Source: Nocardiopsis sp. CC223A
GTDB taxonomy: Bacteria > Actinomycetota > Actinomycetes > Streptosporangiales > Streptosporangiaceae
NCBI RefSeq assembly: GCF_030766825.1
Contig: NZ_JASFDV010000025.1
Location: 1 to 64,000, forward strand
Direction of reading: 5' to 3'
DNA: 64,000 nucleotides
This document shows positions 17,153 to 25,673 of this stretch, one piece after another (the first letter of the stretch is position 1; every line of letters begins with the position of its first letter). Made by a program: the position numbers and the translations under genes. The notes beneath the pieces were generated by a model. That model was not told where the DNA came from. It saw only the letters and a program-made list of their open reading frames with translations, and did not search any database.

Positions 17153-17944
17153 TCAGCGTTCCTCGGCCGGGTCGCTGCCGCGCTGCACGTCCACGTGCAC
17201 GTGGTCCAGGTGCCGCAGGATCTCGTTGTCGGGGTCGGCCTCGTAGTCGCGCCACCCCAGCGACGGGTAGTAGGTGCTCCAGATGCGGTCGTCGAAGATG
17301 ATGACGTCGATCTCGTAGTCGGGCGCGTGCGCGATCAGCCAGTGCGCCATGATCCAGCCCGCCCGCCGGTTGTCCTCGTTGACCGGGCGGTAGAAGATGT
17401 CCAGCGCCCGCCCCTCGTAGTGCGCCGACCTCTCGCCGTGGCCGGTGTTGTAGCCGCCGGGCGTGAAGCCGCCCAGGCTGAGACCGGAGAAGTGCTCCTC
17501 CACACCCTCCTTGAGCGTCTGCGCCCGAGGGGTCAGGCCCGAGGGCTCCAGGTCGGGTTCTGTGGCCAGGTCGCTGTTCTTGACGGAACGGCAGGTCAGC
17601 GAGGGTCCGGCATCGTCCTCGGGGCCGTTCGTCAGGACGTCCATCACGGCGTCGGGAATGTCGTCGGTGCCGGGGGCCTCCAGCGGCGCGTCGTCGCCCT
17701 GGGCGACGACCGCGGCCGCGGTGGTGGCCCGCCGGGCCTGTTCGCGCTCCAGGCGGACGGTCTCCTCGCCGGTCCACACGGAGCATTCGGGTCCCCACGG
17801 TGTGGAGATCGGGAAGGCGGAGTCGCTCCGCTGGACGACCCAGCGGGTGCCCAGGGCCGCGAGGGCGCCCAGGATGACGAGGATGCCCACGGCCAGGAGG
17901 ACCCCGTTCCAGCGCCGCCCCCGTCGTACGGGTCTGTGTGCCAT
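17153..17944 (-). CDS. Membrane-anchored M15-like (ARB_07466-type) peptidase
   Basis: About 263 residues: a basic N-terminus, one signal-anchor helix (about 13-35), an extracellular linker with two cysteines, and a C-terminal domain of about 120 residues. The C-terminal motifs GERSAHYEGRALDI (His and Asp) and HLDHVHVDV (His) have the zinc-ligand spacing of LAS/M15-type metallopeptidases such as D-Ala-D-Ala carboxypeptidases. A peptidoglycan-trimming role outside the membrane is likely but inferred. I prefer the ATG at 17944; a TTG at 18007 extends the frame but has a poorly placed ribosome site. Confidence 0.75.
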   Translation of the reverse strand: MAHRPVRRGRRWNGVLLAVGILVILGALAALGTRWVVQRSDSAFPISTPWGPECSVWTGEETVRLEREQARRATTAAAVVAQGDDAPLEAPGTDDIPDAVMDVLTNGPEDDAGPSLTCRSVKNSDLATEPDLEPSGLTPRAQTLKEGVEEHFSGLSLGGFTPGGYNTGHGERSAHYEGRALDIFYRPVNEDNRRAGWIMAHWLIAHAPDYEIDVIIFDDRIWSTYYPSLGWRDYEADPDNEILRHLDHVHVDVQRGSDPAEER

Positions 17945-18099
17945 GCCCCTTGTGCCCTTCGCTCGTGCCGGGCGGTGGCCGCCCGGCGCGGGTTCCAGAG
18001 TGGTCAACTCCCCAGAGGATGCTCAGATTTCCGGCACAGTGGACATTTTTCCCACATTGTCGCGCGCCCACCCGTGGGGACGCGGGGCGGGGAACGCGC

Positions 18100-18984
18100 T
18101 CAGCGCACCGACCAGAGCACCAGCAGGCCGCCCACCAGCAGGGTCACCGCCCAGATCCGGTCCATGGTGACCCCCTTCCACCGCAGCGCGCGGACCCCGA
18201 GGAGGTCGTGTGCGACCAGCGCCGCCGCGGTGCAGGCGGCCAGCATCGCCGCGGTGTGCACCCCCGCCGCCCACAACCCGGTGAGCGTGGCGTCCCACAG
18301 GTCCCACACCCCGTCCCCCGGCGCGGGCCCCGCCGTACTCCCGTCGGTCCCGTCGGCCCCGGAAGTCTCGCCCGCTCCGCCGGTTCGTCCCGTATCGGCG
18401 TCCCCACCGAGCACGGGTGCCTCGTCCGTCTCGGTATCCGCGGCCGTCCCACCGGCCCCGCCCGCCTCGGGGGCATCGGTGCTCTCCGCGGCCCCGCCGG
18501 GTTCCGCGGCACCGGTGCCGGCGGAGGGCGGGGCGGCGGCGCCGTGGCCGGTGTGGCCGCCGCCGTGGCCCGTAACGCCATGCGAGGTGCGCCCCGCCAG
18601 CACCGGCATGAGCATCAGACCCGCGCCGTGCGCCGACGCCATGACGAACGACCAGGCCGCCAACTGCCAGGGCGGCAGCCGGATCTCCGTCCGGTGGACG
18701 TGGCGACGCCACAGCAGCATCACCAGCCCCACCACCACGATCACCCCGCCCCCGACCACGGGGAAGAGCACGGACGCGGTCACCGACCCGGTGACGGTGA
18801 TCGCCACCGCGGCGGCCGCGACGCTCACCGCGTGACCGGCGGCGATCGGGGGCAGCGCGCGCAGCACCGCGCCGCGACCGCCCTCCTGTAGGCCCCGGGC
18901 CACCGCCAGCATCCAGCCCATGCCCGGGTGCAGGCCGTGGAAGGCGCCCAACGCGACGAGGGTCAGAAGCTGAGCGGAGGTCAC
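18100..18984 (-). CDS. Multi-pass membrane protein with HGLHPGMGW motif
   Basis: A 294-residue protein with about six hydrophobic segments, three in each half. The first helix carries FHGLHPGMGWMLAVARGLQ and the third AAWSFVMASAHGAGLMLMPVL, both with potential metal-binding His. The halves are split by a loop of about 90 residues rich in Gly, Ala, Thr, Asp and Glu, plus an HGGGHTGHG histidine cluster. I do not recognise a named family; the His-rich motifs suggest a metal transporter distantly like RcnA/UreH proteins, which is only a guess. It is followed on the same strand by the peptidase gene. Confidence 0.65.
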   Translation of the reverse strand: MTSAQLLTLVALGAFHGLHPGMGWMLAVARGLQEGGRGAVLRALPPIAAGHAVSVAAAAVAITVTGSVTASVLFPVVGGGVIVVVGLVMLLWRRHVHRTEIRLPPWQLAAWSFVMASAHGAGLMLMPVLAGRTSHGVTGHGGGHTGHGAAAPPSAGTGAAEPGGAAESTDAPEAGGAGGTAADTETDEAPVLGGDADTGRTGGAGETSGADGTDGSTAGPAPGDGVWDLWDATLTGLWAAGVHTAAMLAACTAAALVAHDLLGVRALRWKGVTMDRIWAVTLLVGGLLVLWSVR

Positions 18985-19136
18985 GGCGTCAGATTCACAC
19001 GCGCCGGGGGAGCGGGCAACGGGTCGCCGCGGGCTGACCGACAGCGGTCACCTGCCGTGCCCGCGGTTTCCCCCCGGGTCCGAGCGGGCAGTCGCGGCGG
19101 ACCGCCCGGACCGGCACCGGTCCGCGCCGGGAACGG

Positions 19137-19173
19137 CGGAGGGCGCCGACCGGAACCCGGTCGGCGCCCTCCG
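19137..19173. terminator. Hairpin terminator after LCP gene
   Basis: Perfect 17-bp stem (19137-19153 with 19157-19173), 3-base loop, 12 bases past the stop of the minus-strand gene at 19185. Confidence 0.75.
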
Positions 19174-19184
19174 CGGTACTCGGG

Positions 19185-20780
19185 TCAGGGGCACAGGGCG
19201 TTGAGGTCGCTGGCCTCCTCGCCCACCTGGCGGCCCGGGTCGGCCGGGGACGGCTCGTCCAGACCGGTGTACTCCTGCCACTCGGTGCGGTCGTCCTCGG
19301 TGCCCTCCTCGCCCGGCACGGCCGGGTCCGACGGGCTCGGGGACCCGGTGGGCAGCTCGTCGCCGTCCGGGCCCTCGGGCGAGAGCGTCTCGACGACCAG
19401 GGCCCGGACGGCGTCCCAGTCCGGGTTCGCCGTGTTGACCTGCGGCGGGGACAGCTGAAGCGTGCTCATCTCGCCGGTGTCGGTCACCAGGTCCGCCAGC
19501 TCGATGAACGCGGGCACCTTCGACTGCGGGATGTCCGTGCTCAGCGTCCGCTGCGTGGCGCCGGCCAGCTCCCGGTAACCGGTGAGGACGGTGGTCGGCT
19601 CCACCTGCTCGGTCACGTACTTGATGAGGCAGCCCTGCCGCCCCATCCGCCCGTAGTCGTCGGTGTTCACCCGCGAGCGCCCGTACCAGAGCGCCTCGTG
19701 GCCGTCGAGCACCCGGACCCCGGGCTCCAGGACGCCGCCGTGGACGCCGTAGGGGATGGGGTCCTCGATCGTCACCCGGATCCCGCCGATGGCGTCGATG
19801 AGGTCCCGGAAGCCCATCATGTCGACCATCGCGTAGTAGGAGATGTCCAGGTCCAGGTTGTGGCCGATGACGGCCTTGAGGGTGTCGGCCGACGGGTCGG
19901 GCACGTGCGGGTTGATCGCCAGCTCCTCGGGCTCCTCGGCGACCGTCTGGTAGACGTCGTTGAGCAGCATGTCGAACCCGTAGGGCTCGGGGTAGCGCTC
20001 GGCCAGCGCGCTGTCCTCGGGGAAGCGCACGTTCTCCAGGTTGCGCGGCAGGCCGATCAGCACGGCCTCACCGGTGTGCGGGTCCATGCTGGCGACGATC
20101 ATCGTGTCCGTGCGGACGCCGTACCGGTTGTCCGCCGAGTCCGAGCCGATCAGCAGCACGTTGACCCGGTCCGCCCCGTCCCAGGGGTCGGCGGCGTTGT
20201 GCGGGGGCAGGTCTTCCCGTTCGGGGCCGCCGAAGATGCTGTTGAGCGCCTCGTACGCGGTGTACCCGCCGTGCAGGGCCAGCGCCGAGGGCGCGGCCAC
20301 CGTCAGGCACAGCAGGACCACCACGGCACCGCTGAGCAGCCGGGCGCCCGTCGACGCCCGACGCGGCCGGGTGATGGCCCACGAGTGCACGATGACGGTC
20401 AGCCACAGCACCGCCACGACGAACACGGTGCCCATCGCGGCCATCAGCCAGCCGCTGCGCAGGGCCAGGCTCGCCACGGACGTCAGAGTGTCCGGACCGG
20501 AGCGCCCCAGGCTCATCGCCCACACCGCCAGGGCCGCGATCCCGGCCAGGTACAGGCCCAGAATGACCCCGCCCGCCACCCTGCGGCGCATCCGCAGGTG
20601 GGCGATACCCGGAAGGGGGACCGCGGCGGCGGTCCACAACAGGGCCCCGGCCGTGCTCGGGCGCGCGGGCGCCCCGTCCTGTTGCTCGTCCTCCGCTGCC
20701 ACCGACGCTTCCTCTCCAGGGGACGGCGTTCCGGCCCCGTACTGTCCATTGTTCCCCGCCGCCGGACCGTTCGCGGTCAT
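19185..20780 (-). CDS. LytR-CpsA-Psr (LCP) family cell-wall glycopolymer ligase
   Basis: A 531-residue membrane protein. About four hydrophobic segments lie in the first 180 residues, then an extracellular LCP domain (about 210-430) with NVLLIGSDSADN, RTDTMIVASMDPHTGEAVLIGLPRN (catalytic Arg and Asp), YYAMVDMMGFRDLIDAIGGI and GHEALWYGRSR. These enzymes transfer teichoic-type or arabinogalactan polymers to peptidoglycan. The extra N-terminal helices are more than the single helix usual for LCP. The C-terminus is an acidic Pro/Glu tail. The ATG at 20780 is preferred over an open frame to 20939 made of Arg/Pro-rich sequence. Confidence 0.9.
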   Translation of the reverse strand: MTANGPAAGNNGQYGAGTPSPGEEASVAAEDEQQDGAPARPSTAGALLWTAAAVPLPGIAHLRMRRRVAGGVILGLYLAGIAALAVWAMSLGRSGPDTLTSVASLALRSGWLMAAMGTVFVVAVLWLTVIVHSWAITRPRRASTGARLLSGAVVVLLCLTVAAPSALALHGGYTAYEALNSIFGGPEREDLPPHNAADPWDGADRVNVLLIGSDSADNRYGVRTDTMIVASMDPHTGEAVLIGLPRNLENVRFPEDSALAERYPEPYGFDMLLNDVYQTVAEEPEELAINPHVPDPSADTLKAVIGHNLDLDISYYAMVDMMGFRDLIDAIGGIRVTIEDPIPYGVHGGVLEPGVRVLDGHEALWYGRSRVNTDDYGRMGRQGCLIKYVTEQVEPTTVLTGYRELAGATQRTLSTDIPQSKVPAFIELADLVTDTGEMSTLQLSPPQVNTANPDWDAVRALVVETLSPEGPDGDELPTGSPSPSDPAVPGEEGTEDDRTEWQEYTGLDEPSPADPGRQVGEEASDLNALCP

Positions 20781-21175
20781 CGGACACCGCCGACGAACGG
20801 GTCCTCGCCTCCCGACGGGGGCGTCCGGGACGGAACGCGGGGGACCACGCGGGGGCCTGCGGCGAACCGGGTCGCGCCGTCGGGGCCGGACGCCTCCGCC
20901 GCGGGGTTCGTGGTGCCCCCGGGGATGTCGCGCCGACACGTGTGATCAGTGTGGCGCTTTGTCGGGGTTGTGTGCACGGCTACTCCCTCATTAGGGATGT
21001 TCTATACAAGTCTGTTATGTGGTGCGGACGTTGCCGATGGGGCATTGAGCGGGCCCTTCCGGCTGTTCAAAGGGGTGAATCAGCCGATTTCTTTCGCGAT
21101 CGGTAGTGATGGCGGCGCCGTAGCTGCGATGATCTGGCCGCAGGAGGGGGCGTCGTCCGGGGGAAGGGCGGCGTC

Positions 21176-22105
21176 ATGGGAACGAAAGGCACCATTGTGC
21201 TCGATGCGGTTGACGCGGCGCTGATGCGCGCGTTGCAGGGGGACGGCAGAGCGACGTTCCAGGCACTGGCCGACGGGGTCGGCCTTTCACGAACGGCGGT
21301 GCGCGCCCGCGTGCGCCAGCTGGTCCAGTCGGGGGCGATCAGGATCGTCGGCGTCCTGCACGCCGGTGTGGTGGGCATGGAGGTCCTCGGCCATGTGTCG
21401 TTCCGTGTCACGGGTCCGGTGGGGCCCTTGCTGGACGCTCTCGCGGAGCGCGAGGCGGTGACCTTCGCCGCGCAGTCGGCGGGCAGGTTCCCGGCCGTCG
21501 CCCAGGTGCGGGTGGCCGATGACGGCGCCCTGACCAAGGAGCTCGCCGAGTTGCGCGCACTGCCGGGGGTGGACGGCGCGGAGGTGTTCCGGGCCGGTTC
21601 GGTGTTCAAGGACGCCCACAGCAGCGTGCGCGAACTGCGCGACGCCGAGTTGGACGCCCTGGACTGGCGACTGGTTCGCCGGCTGTTGCGCGACGGCCGG
21701 GCCTCGTACGCGGACCTGGCGCGCCAGGTGGGGCTGTCCCAGGCGGCGGCCCGCTCCCGGGTGGTGCGCCTGCTGGACTCGGGGGTGATCCATGTGACCG
21801 CGATCGTGGAGCCGACGGCGCTGGGCGCCAACGAGCAGTTGGGGTTCGGCCTGCGCTGCCGGGGGGACGCCGAGGCGCTGGGGACGGGGCTGGCGAACAT
21901 GTCCCGGGTGTCGTTCCTGGCCAGCGGGTTCGGCCGCTACGACGTGATCGGGACGCTCAGCGCCCCCGACCGCTGCCGCCTGGTGGAGGCGTTGGAGAGC
22001 GTCCGCTCGACTCCGGGGGTGGCCGACGTGGAGACGTGGGAGCACCTGTCGGTCCGCAAGGAACGCCGGGGAGGGGACCGCGCGCTGGAGTGGATTCCGG
22101 CCTAG
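21176..22105 (+). CDS. Two-module Lrp/AsnC-type regulator
   Basis: A 309-residue protein with two copies of the AsnC-type unit. Winged helix 1 (about 8-60; LSRTAVRARVRQLVQSGAI) is followed by a ligand-binding RAM domain. Winged helix 2 (about 160-210; LSQAAARSRVVRLLDSGVI) is followed by a second RAM domain. Ordinary Lrp proteins are half this length, so this is an internal duplication or fusion, as in other actinobacterial paired Lrp proteins. GGAAGGG precedes the ATG. It probably senses an amino acid. The RraA-like gene downstream on the same strand is the most likely nearby target. Confidence 0.87.
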   Translation: MGTKGTIVLDAVDAALMRALQGDGRATFQALADGVGLSRTAVRARVRQLVQSGAIRIVGVLHAGVVGMEVLGHVSFRVTGPVGPLLDALAEREAVTFAAQSAGRFPAVAQVRVADDGALTKELAELRALPGVDGAEVFRAGSVFKDAHSSVRELRDAELDALDWRLVRRLLRDGRASYADLARQVGLSQAAARSRVVRLLDSGVIHVTAIVEPTALGANEQLGFGLRCRGDAEALGTGLANMSRVSFLASGFGRYDVIGTLSAPDRCRLVEALESVRSTPGVADVETWEHLSVRKERRGGDRALEWIPA

Positions 22106-22265
22106 GCGTCGGCGGCCGGGAGCCGTGTGCGCCCCGGACCGCCGTTGGCCATCCCACCGCCCGCGCCCCCGGCGGCCCCGCGAAATGTAACCAGCGGTAG
22201 CATTTTTACGTGTTTCCGTCCCATATGGCTTGCGTCACGCTTAAGTTACCCGTGAGTATGGAAGG

Positions 22266-22283
22266 GGCCGGTTCGAACCGGCC
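22266..22283. promoter_or_regulatory. Perfect 18-bp palindrome before rraA-like gene
   Basis: GGCCGGTTCGAACCGGCC, 31 bases before the GTG at 22315. It could be an operator for the neighbouring Lrp-type regulator or an mRNA hairpin near the ribosome site. Confidence 0.5.
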
Positions 22284-22314
22284 ACACCGGGCGCGGGTGT
22301 AGTGGGAGGCTGAC

Positions 22315-23097
22315 GTGGCGCTTGCGGACACACTGACGGCTGTGGGAACGGTGGCGCTGGCCAGATGCGGCGGCCGCCCCTTCGGCACGCATCTCTTCTC
22401 CGTCTGGCCGGGGGCGTCGTTCGCGGCGACCGCCTTCCCGGTGCGCTGCACCCCCGGCGACAACCTCGCCGTCCACGTGGCCGTCGCCCAGGCTCCACCG
22501 GGGTCGGCCCTGGTCGTCGACGTCTCCGGGGAACCCGAGTACGGCTACGTCGACGAGATCCTCGCGGTGGCGGCGCGGGCCCGCGACGTGCGCGGCATCG
22601 TCCTGGACGGGTGCGTGCGCGACGTCGCCGCCATCGCCCGCTGCGAGCTGCCCGTGTTCGGCGCGGGGGTCGCGGTGCGCGAGGCCCGCCCCGAGTCGGG
22701 CGGCTCGGTCGGCGGCCCGATCACCATGACGGCCGCCGGGCCGGTCCCGCTCGCGGTGCGCCGGGGCGACTGGATCGTGGCCGACGACGACGGCGTGGTG
22801 TGCCTGCCCCGGGGGCAGGTCGGCGCCATCATCACCGAGACGATGGACAGCATCACCCGCGAGCAGGCGATCATCGACGCCGTGTGCGCGGGGGAGAGCA
22901 CCCTGGACCTGCTCGGCCTGGACCCGTCCCGGGTCAGCGGCTGGGAGGGCGGAGCGGACGCCCGGGGCCGCCGGGCCGGGGCGCGCCCCCGCCCCCTGGG
23001 TTCCCGCCGCGAGGTCCCGGCCCGCGGTGCCGCGGGCGACCCGGGCCGGTCACGGCTGTCCTCCCGGCCCGCGGTGGGCGACTCCTACCGGGATTGA
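22315..23097 (+). CDS. RraA/HMG-aldolase-like protein with repeat-derived tail
   Basis: The first 215 residues match the RraA-like fold shared by RNase E regulators and class II HMG/CHA aldolases: GDNLAVHVAVAQAPPGSALVVDVSGEPEYGY, then GIVLDGCVRDVAAI (phosphate/substrate loop) and GDWIVADDDGVVCLP. In this family GGxxxDxxxxR-type motifs bind metal and oxaloacetate or HMG; here LDGCVRD supplies the Arg and Asp. The last 45 residues are encoded by the first copy of a 142-bp tandem repeat and are Arg/Gly/Pro-rich, unlike the family. The GTG follows GGGAGG. Possibly a 2-oxo-acid aldolase or decarboxylase. Confidence 0.8.
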   Translation: MALADTLTAVGTVALARCGGRPFGTHLFSVWPGASFAATAFPVRCTPGDNLAVHVAVAQAPPGSALVVDVSGEPEYGYVDEILAVAARARDVRGIVLDGCVRDVAAIARCELPVFGAGVAVREARPESGGSVGGPITMTAAGPVPLAVRRGDWIVADDDGVVCLPRGQVGAIITETMDSITREQAIIDAVCAGESTLDLLGLDPSRVSGWEGGADARGRRAGARPRPLGSRREVPARGAAGDPGRSRLSSRPAVGDSYRD

Positions 23098-23257
23098 ACC
23101 CGCTCGGGGCCGCCGGGCCGGGGCGCGCCCCCGCCCCCTGGGTTCCCGCCGCGAGGTCCCGGCCCGCGGTGCCGCGGGCGACCCGGGCCGGTCACGGCTG
23201 TCCTCCCGGCCCGCGGTGGGCGATTCCTACCGGGATTGAACCCGCTCGGGGCCGCCG
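22964..23257. repeat. Tandem duplication, 142-bp unit, two full copies plus 10 bases
   Basis: Copies 22964-23105 and 23106-23247 differ at about one base, then a partial third copy runs to 23257. The first copy encodes the C-terminus and stop of the RraA-like gene. 142 is not a multiple of three. Confidence 0.92.
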
Positions 23258-23373
23258 CGCACCGTACGCACCACCGGCCCCACAAAAAACTTCGGTCCCA
23301 CCGGCCCCGGACACGGCGCGGCCCCGACCCTGGGGAGGGGCCGGGGCCGACGTGCGCGGGGGCGAGGGGCGCC

Positions 23374-24075
23374 TCACTCCTCGGTGAGCGACAGCAGTTC
23401 GTCGATGTAGCAGGTGGCCTCGCGGACCGCGGCCACCGGATCGGCGGCGCGGATGGCCTCGGTGAGTTTGGAGTGGTCGATGCCGTCCCCCGAGGGCGTG
23501 GGGTCGACGTCCTCCTTCTGGTTCTGCTCGTAGGCGGTGTGCGCGATGCTCGCGTGCACCACCTGCGCGATGTCGTCGTAGAGGTCGATGAGCAGCGTGT
23601 TGTGGGTGGCGTTGACGACCGAGCGGTGGAACGCGAAGTCGGCCTCCACGAACGCGCTCATGTCCCGCTCGCGCCAGGTCGACTCGCGCAGGCCCATCGC
23701 CCGGTCGATGTCGGCCATGTCCTCCTCGGTGTGGCGCAGCGCCGCCAGCCGGGCGGCCTCCACCTCCAGGGCCCGGCGCACCTCCAGGTTCTCGCGCAGG
23801 CGCGAGCGCTCCAGACGGCGCCGCAGGGCGCCGCCGAGTTCGCTGGAGGCGCGCACGAACGTGCCCGCCCCCTGGCGGATCTCCAGCAGGCCCGCGTGGG
23901 CGAGGGCGCGCACGGCCTCGCGCACCGTGTTGCGCCCCACCTCCAACTGCTCGGACAGCTCCGACTCGGTGGGGATACGGTCGCCGATGCCCCACTCACC
24001 CGAGTCGATCTGGGCTCGTAACTGACTGATGACCTGGTCGACTAGACCGGTCCGGCGTGTCGAGGCGAGGGGCAC
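23374..24075 (-). CDS. FadR-subfamily GntR transcriptional regulator
   Basis: A 233-residue regulator. The N-terminal winged helix (about 8-75; IPTESELSEQLEVGRNTVREAVRALAHAGLLEIRQGAGTFV) is followed by an all-helical FCD domain (about 90-225) with DFAFHRSVVNATHN and HSKLTEAIRAADP, which carry the Asp/His metal ligands typical of FCD sensors of organic acids. The GTG at 24075 follows GGAGG with seven-base spacing. It is divergent from a CynX-type transporter, a frequent pairing in actinobacteria, so it probably represses that gene. Confidence 0.9.
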   Translation of the reverse strand: MPLASTRRTGLVDQVISQLRAQIDSGEWGIGDRIPTESELSEQLEVGRNTVREAVRALAHAGLLEIRQGAGTFVRASSELGGALRRRLERSRLRENLEVRRALEVEAARLAALRHTEEDMADIDRAMGLRESTWRERDMSAFVEADFAFHRSVVNATHNTLLIDLYDDIAQVVHASIAHTAYEQNQKEDVDPTPSGDGIDHSKLTEAIRAADPVAAVREATCYIDELLSLTEE

Positions 24076-24242
24076 GCTTTTACCTCCTAGGGGCGGGTCG
24101 CCGGATGACAGGGCCAGCGTACGGGTGCGGTCGGTTAAAGCCGGAGCTTAGACCAGTCACGGACGGGAATCGGCCTCGGACGTCAATGCGTTATCCTCAT
24201 GCAGTACATCGGGTCATCCTATGAATATGTGAGCCGCCCTAC

Positions 24243-25517
24243 ATGAGCACCCGAGTCATTCCCCGAAGCAGCGAGATGAACCCCGTCCCCGCCGCCCCCG
24301 CCCGTCCCGGCGCCGGGGCGCTCCTCCTCATCGCCGCCGGCATCGCCCTGGCCGCGCTCAACCTGCGCACCGCCATCACCAGCGTTGGCCCCCTCCTCGA
24401 CGAGGTCACCGCGGGCGTGGGCATGACGGCCGTGGGCGCCGGAGTCCTCACCACCCTGCCCGTGCTGAGCTTCGCCCTCTTCGGCGGGCTCACCCCCGCC
24501 CTGTCCCGCCGCCTCGGGTCGCACCTGCTCCTGCTCCTGGCCCTGGCCGCCGTCACCGTCGGCCTGGCCGGGCGCGCCCTGGCCGACTCCCCGCCCCTGT
24601 TCCTCGGGCTGAGCGTGCTTGCCCTGTCCGGCGGCGCGGTCGGCAACGTGATCCTGCCCGCCCTGGTCAAGCAGCACTTCCCGCACCGGGTCGGGCTGAT
24701 GACCACCGTGTACACCACGGCCCTGGCGCTGGGCACCACCATCGCCGCGGCCGCCACCGTGCCCGTGTACGAGTCGACCGGGCAGTGGCGCGTCGCCCTG
24801 GGCTCCTACGCCCTGTTCGGCCTGATCGCCGTGCTGCCGTGGCTGCTCACCCTGCGCCACCGGCCCGCCGCCGGCGACGGCGCCCGGGCGCTGGGTTTCC
24901 GCCGGGTGCTCTCCACCGGGGTCGGCCTCCAGGCGATGCTGTACTTCGGCACCCAGTCGTCGATCGCCTACATCATGTTCGGCTGGTACGCGCAGATGCT
25001 GCGCGACGAGGGCATGAGCGCCCAGAGCGCCGGGCTGGCCCTGTCGTACCTGACCCTGCTGGGCATCCCCATGTCCCTGGTGCTGCCCACCCTGCTGACC
25101 CGGGTGCGCGACCAGCGGCCGTTCGTGCTGATGTTCGCGTTCGCCTACCTCGTGGGCCTGGGCGGCCTGTGGATCTCGCCGATGAACGGCGTGTGGGTGT
25201 GGACCACCCTGATCGGCATCGGCATGGGCAGCTTCATCTACGCCCTCACCTCGTTCGCACTGCGCACCCGTACCGGGGAGGGCACGGCGGCGCTGTCGGC
25301 CACCAGCCAGAGCCTGGGCTACCTCATGGGCGGCGCGGGACCCTTCCTGTTCGGCCTGCTGCACGAGCTGACCGGGGGGTGGCACGCGCCGCTGCTGCTG
25401 GTCCTGGTGCTGGTCCTGGGCAACATCGCGGCCGGTTGGCTGCTGGGGCGCCCCCGCTACCTGGAGGACGCCCTGGCCGCCCGGGACGAGGCCCGGGCCC
25501 TCCGGAACCGGGCCTAG
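24243..25517 (+). CDS. MFS transporter of the CynX/NimT family
   Basis: A 424-residue permease with 12 predicted helices. The family marker ALNLRTAITSVGPLLDEV lies in helix 1, with PALSRRLGSHLLLL after helix 2. CynX/NimT members export or import small anions or 2-nitroimidazoles; the substrate here is unknown. The start could be 24243 or the Met at 24276. It is divergent from a FadR-type regulator. The TAG stop lies in the edge of a MITE-like element. Confidence 0.87.
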   Translation: MSTRVIPRSSEMNPVPAAPARPGAGALLLIAAGIALAALNLRTAITSVGPLLDEVTAGVGMTAVGAGVLTTLPVLSFALFGGLTPALSRRLGSHLLLLLALAAVTVGLAGRALADSPPLFLGLSVLALSGGAVGNVILPALVKQHFPHRVGLMTTVYTTALALGTTIAAAATVPVYESTGQWRVALGSYALFGLIAVLPWLLTLRHRPAAGDGARALGFRRVLSTGVGLQAMLYFGTQSSIAYIMFGWYAQMLRDEGMSAQSAGLALSYLTLLGIPMSLVLPTLLTRVRDQRPFVLMFAFAYLVGLGGLWISPMNGVWVWTTLIGIGMGSFIYALTSFALRTRTGEGTAALSATSQSLGYLMGGAGPFLFGLLHELTGGWHAPLLLVLVLVLGNIAAGWLLGRPRYLEDALAARDEARALRNRA

Positions 25518-25673
25518 GGCGTTGTTCGGCGGATACTTTCGTGCGGCTCGGCGCTTGCGCCGAAAGACACGGGAGGCGGCCTGGCGGCTCCGCGGAGACA
25601 CCGCGCCGAAGGCGTCCGTTGAGGGTGGCGGTGGGTGACGGGCGGGCGGAATGATCCGTCGAACACGCCCTAG
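25514..25673. mobile_element. MITE-like element, copy 2
   Basis: A 152-bp core between CTAG repeats (25514-25517 and 25670-25673). Left end GGCGTTGTTCGGCGGA, right end inverted GGCGTGTTCGACGGA. It shares the internal CTCGGCGC-TT-GCGCCGA hairpin and GGGAGGCGGCCT with the copy at 16946 but is 53 bp longer. The two TAG trinucleotides at its ends are the stop codons of the two convergent flanking genes. Confidence 0.8.

Noticed and set aside
23078-23106. T-arm-like sequence (GGGTTCAATCCCGGTAG on the minus strand) in the 142-bp repeat, possible tRNA or att fragment
   Set aside because: No matching acceptor, D or anticodon arm around it, and the T-stem has a mismatch; chance similarity is likely.
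24076-24242. FadR-type operator in the GntR/transporter gap
   Set aside because: TTATCCTCATG and TCATCCTATG look related but do not form a clear dyad, so no operator is claimed.
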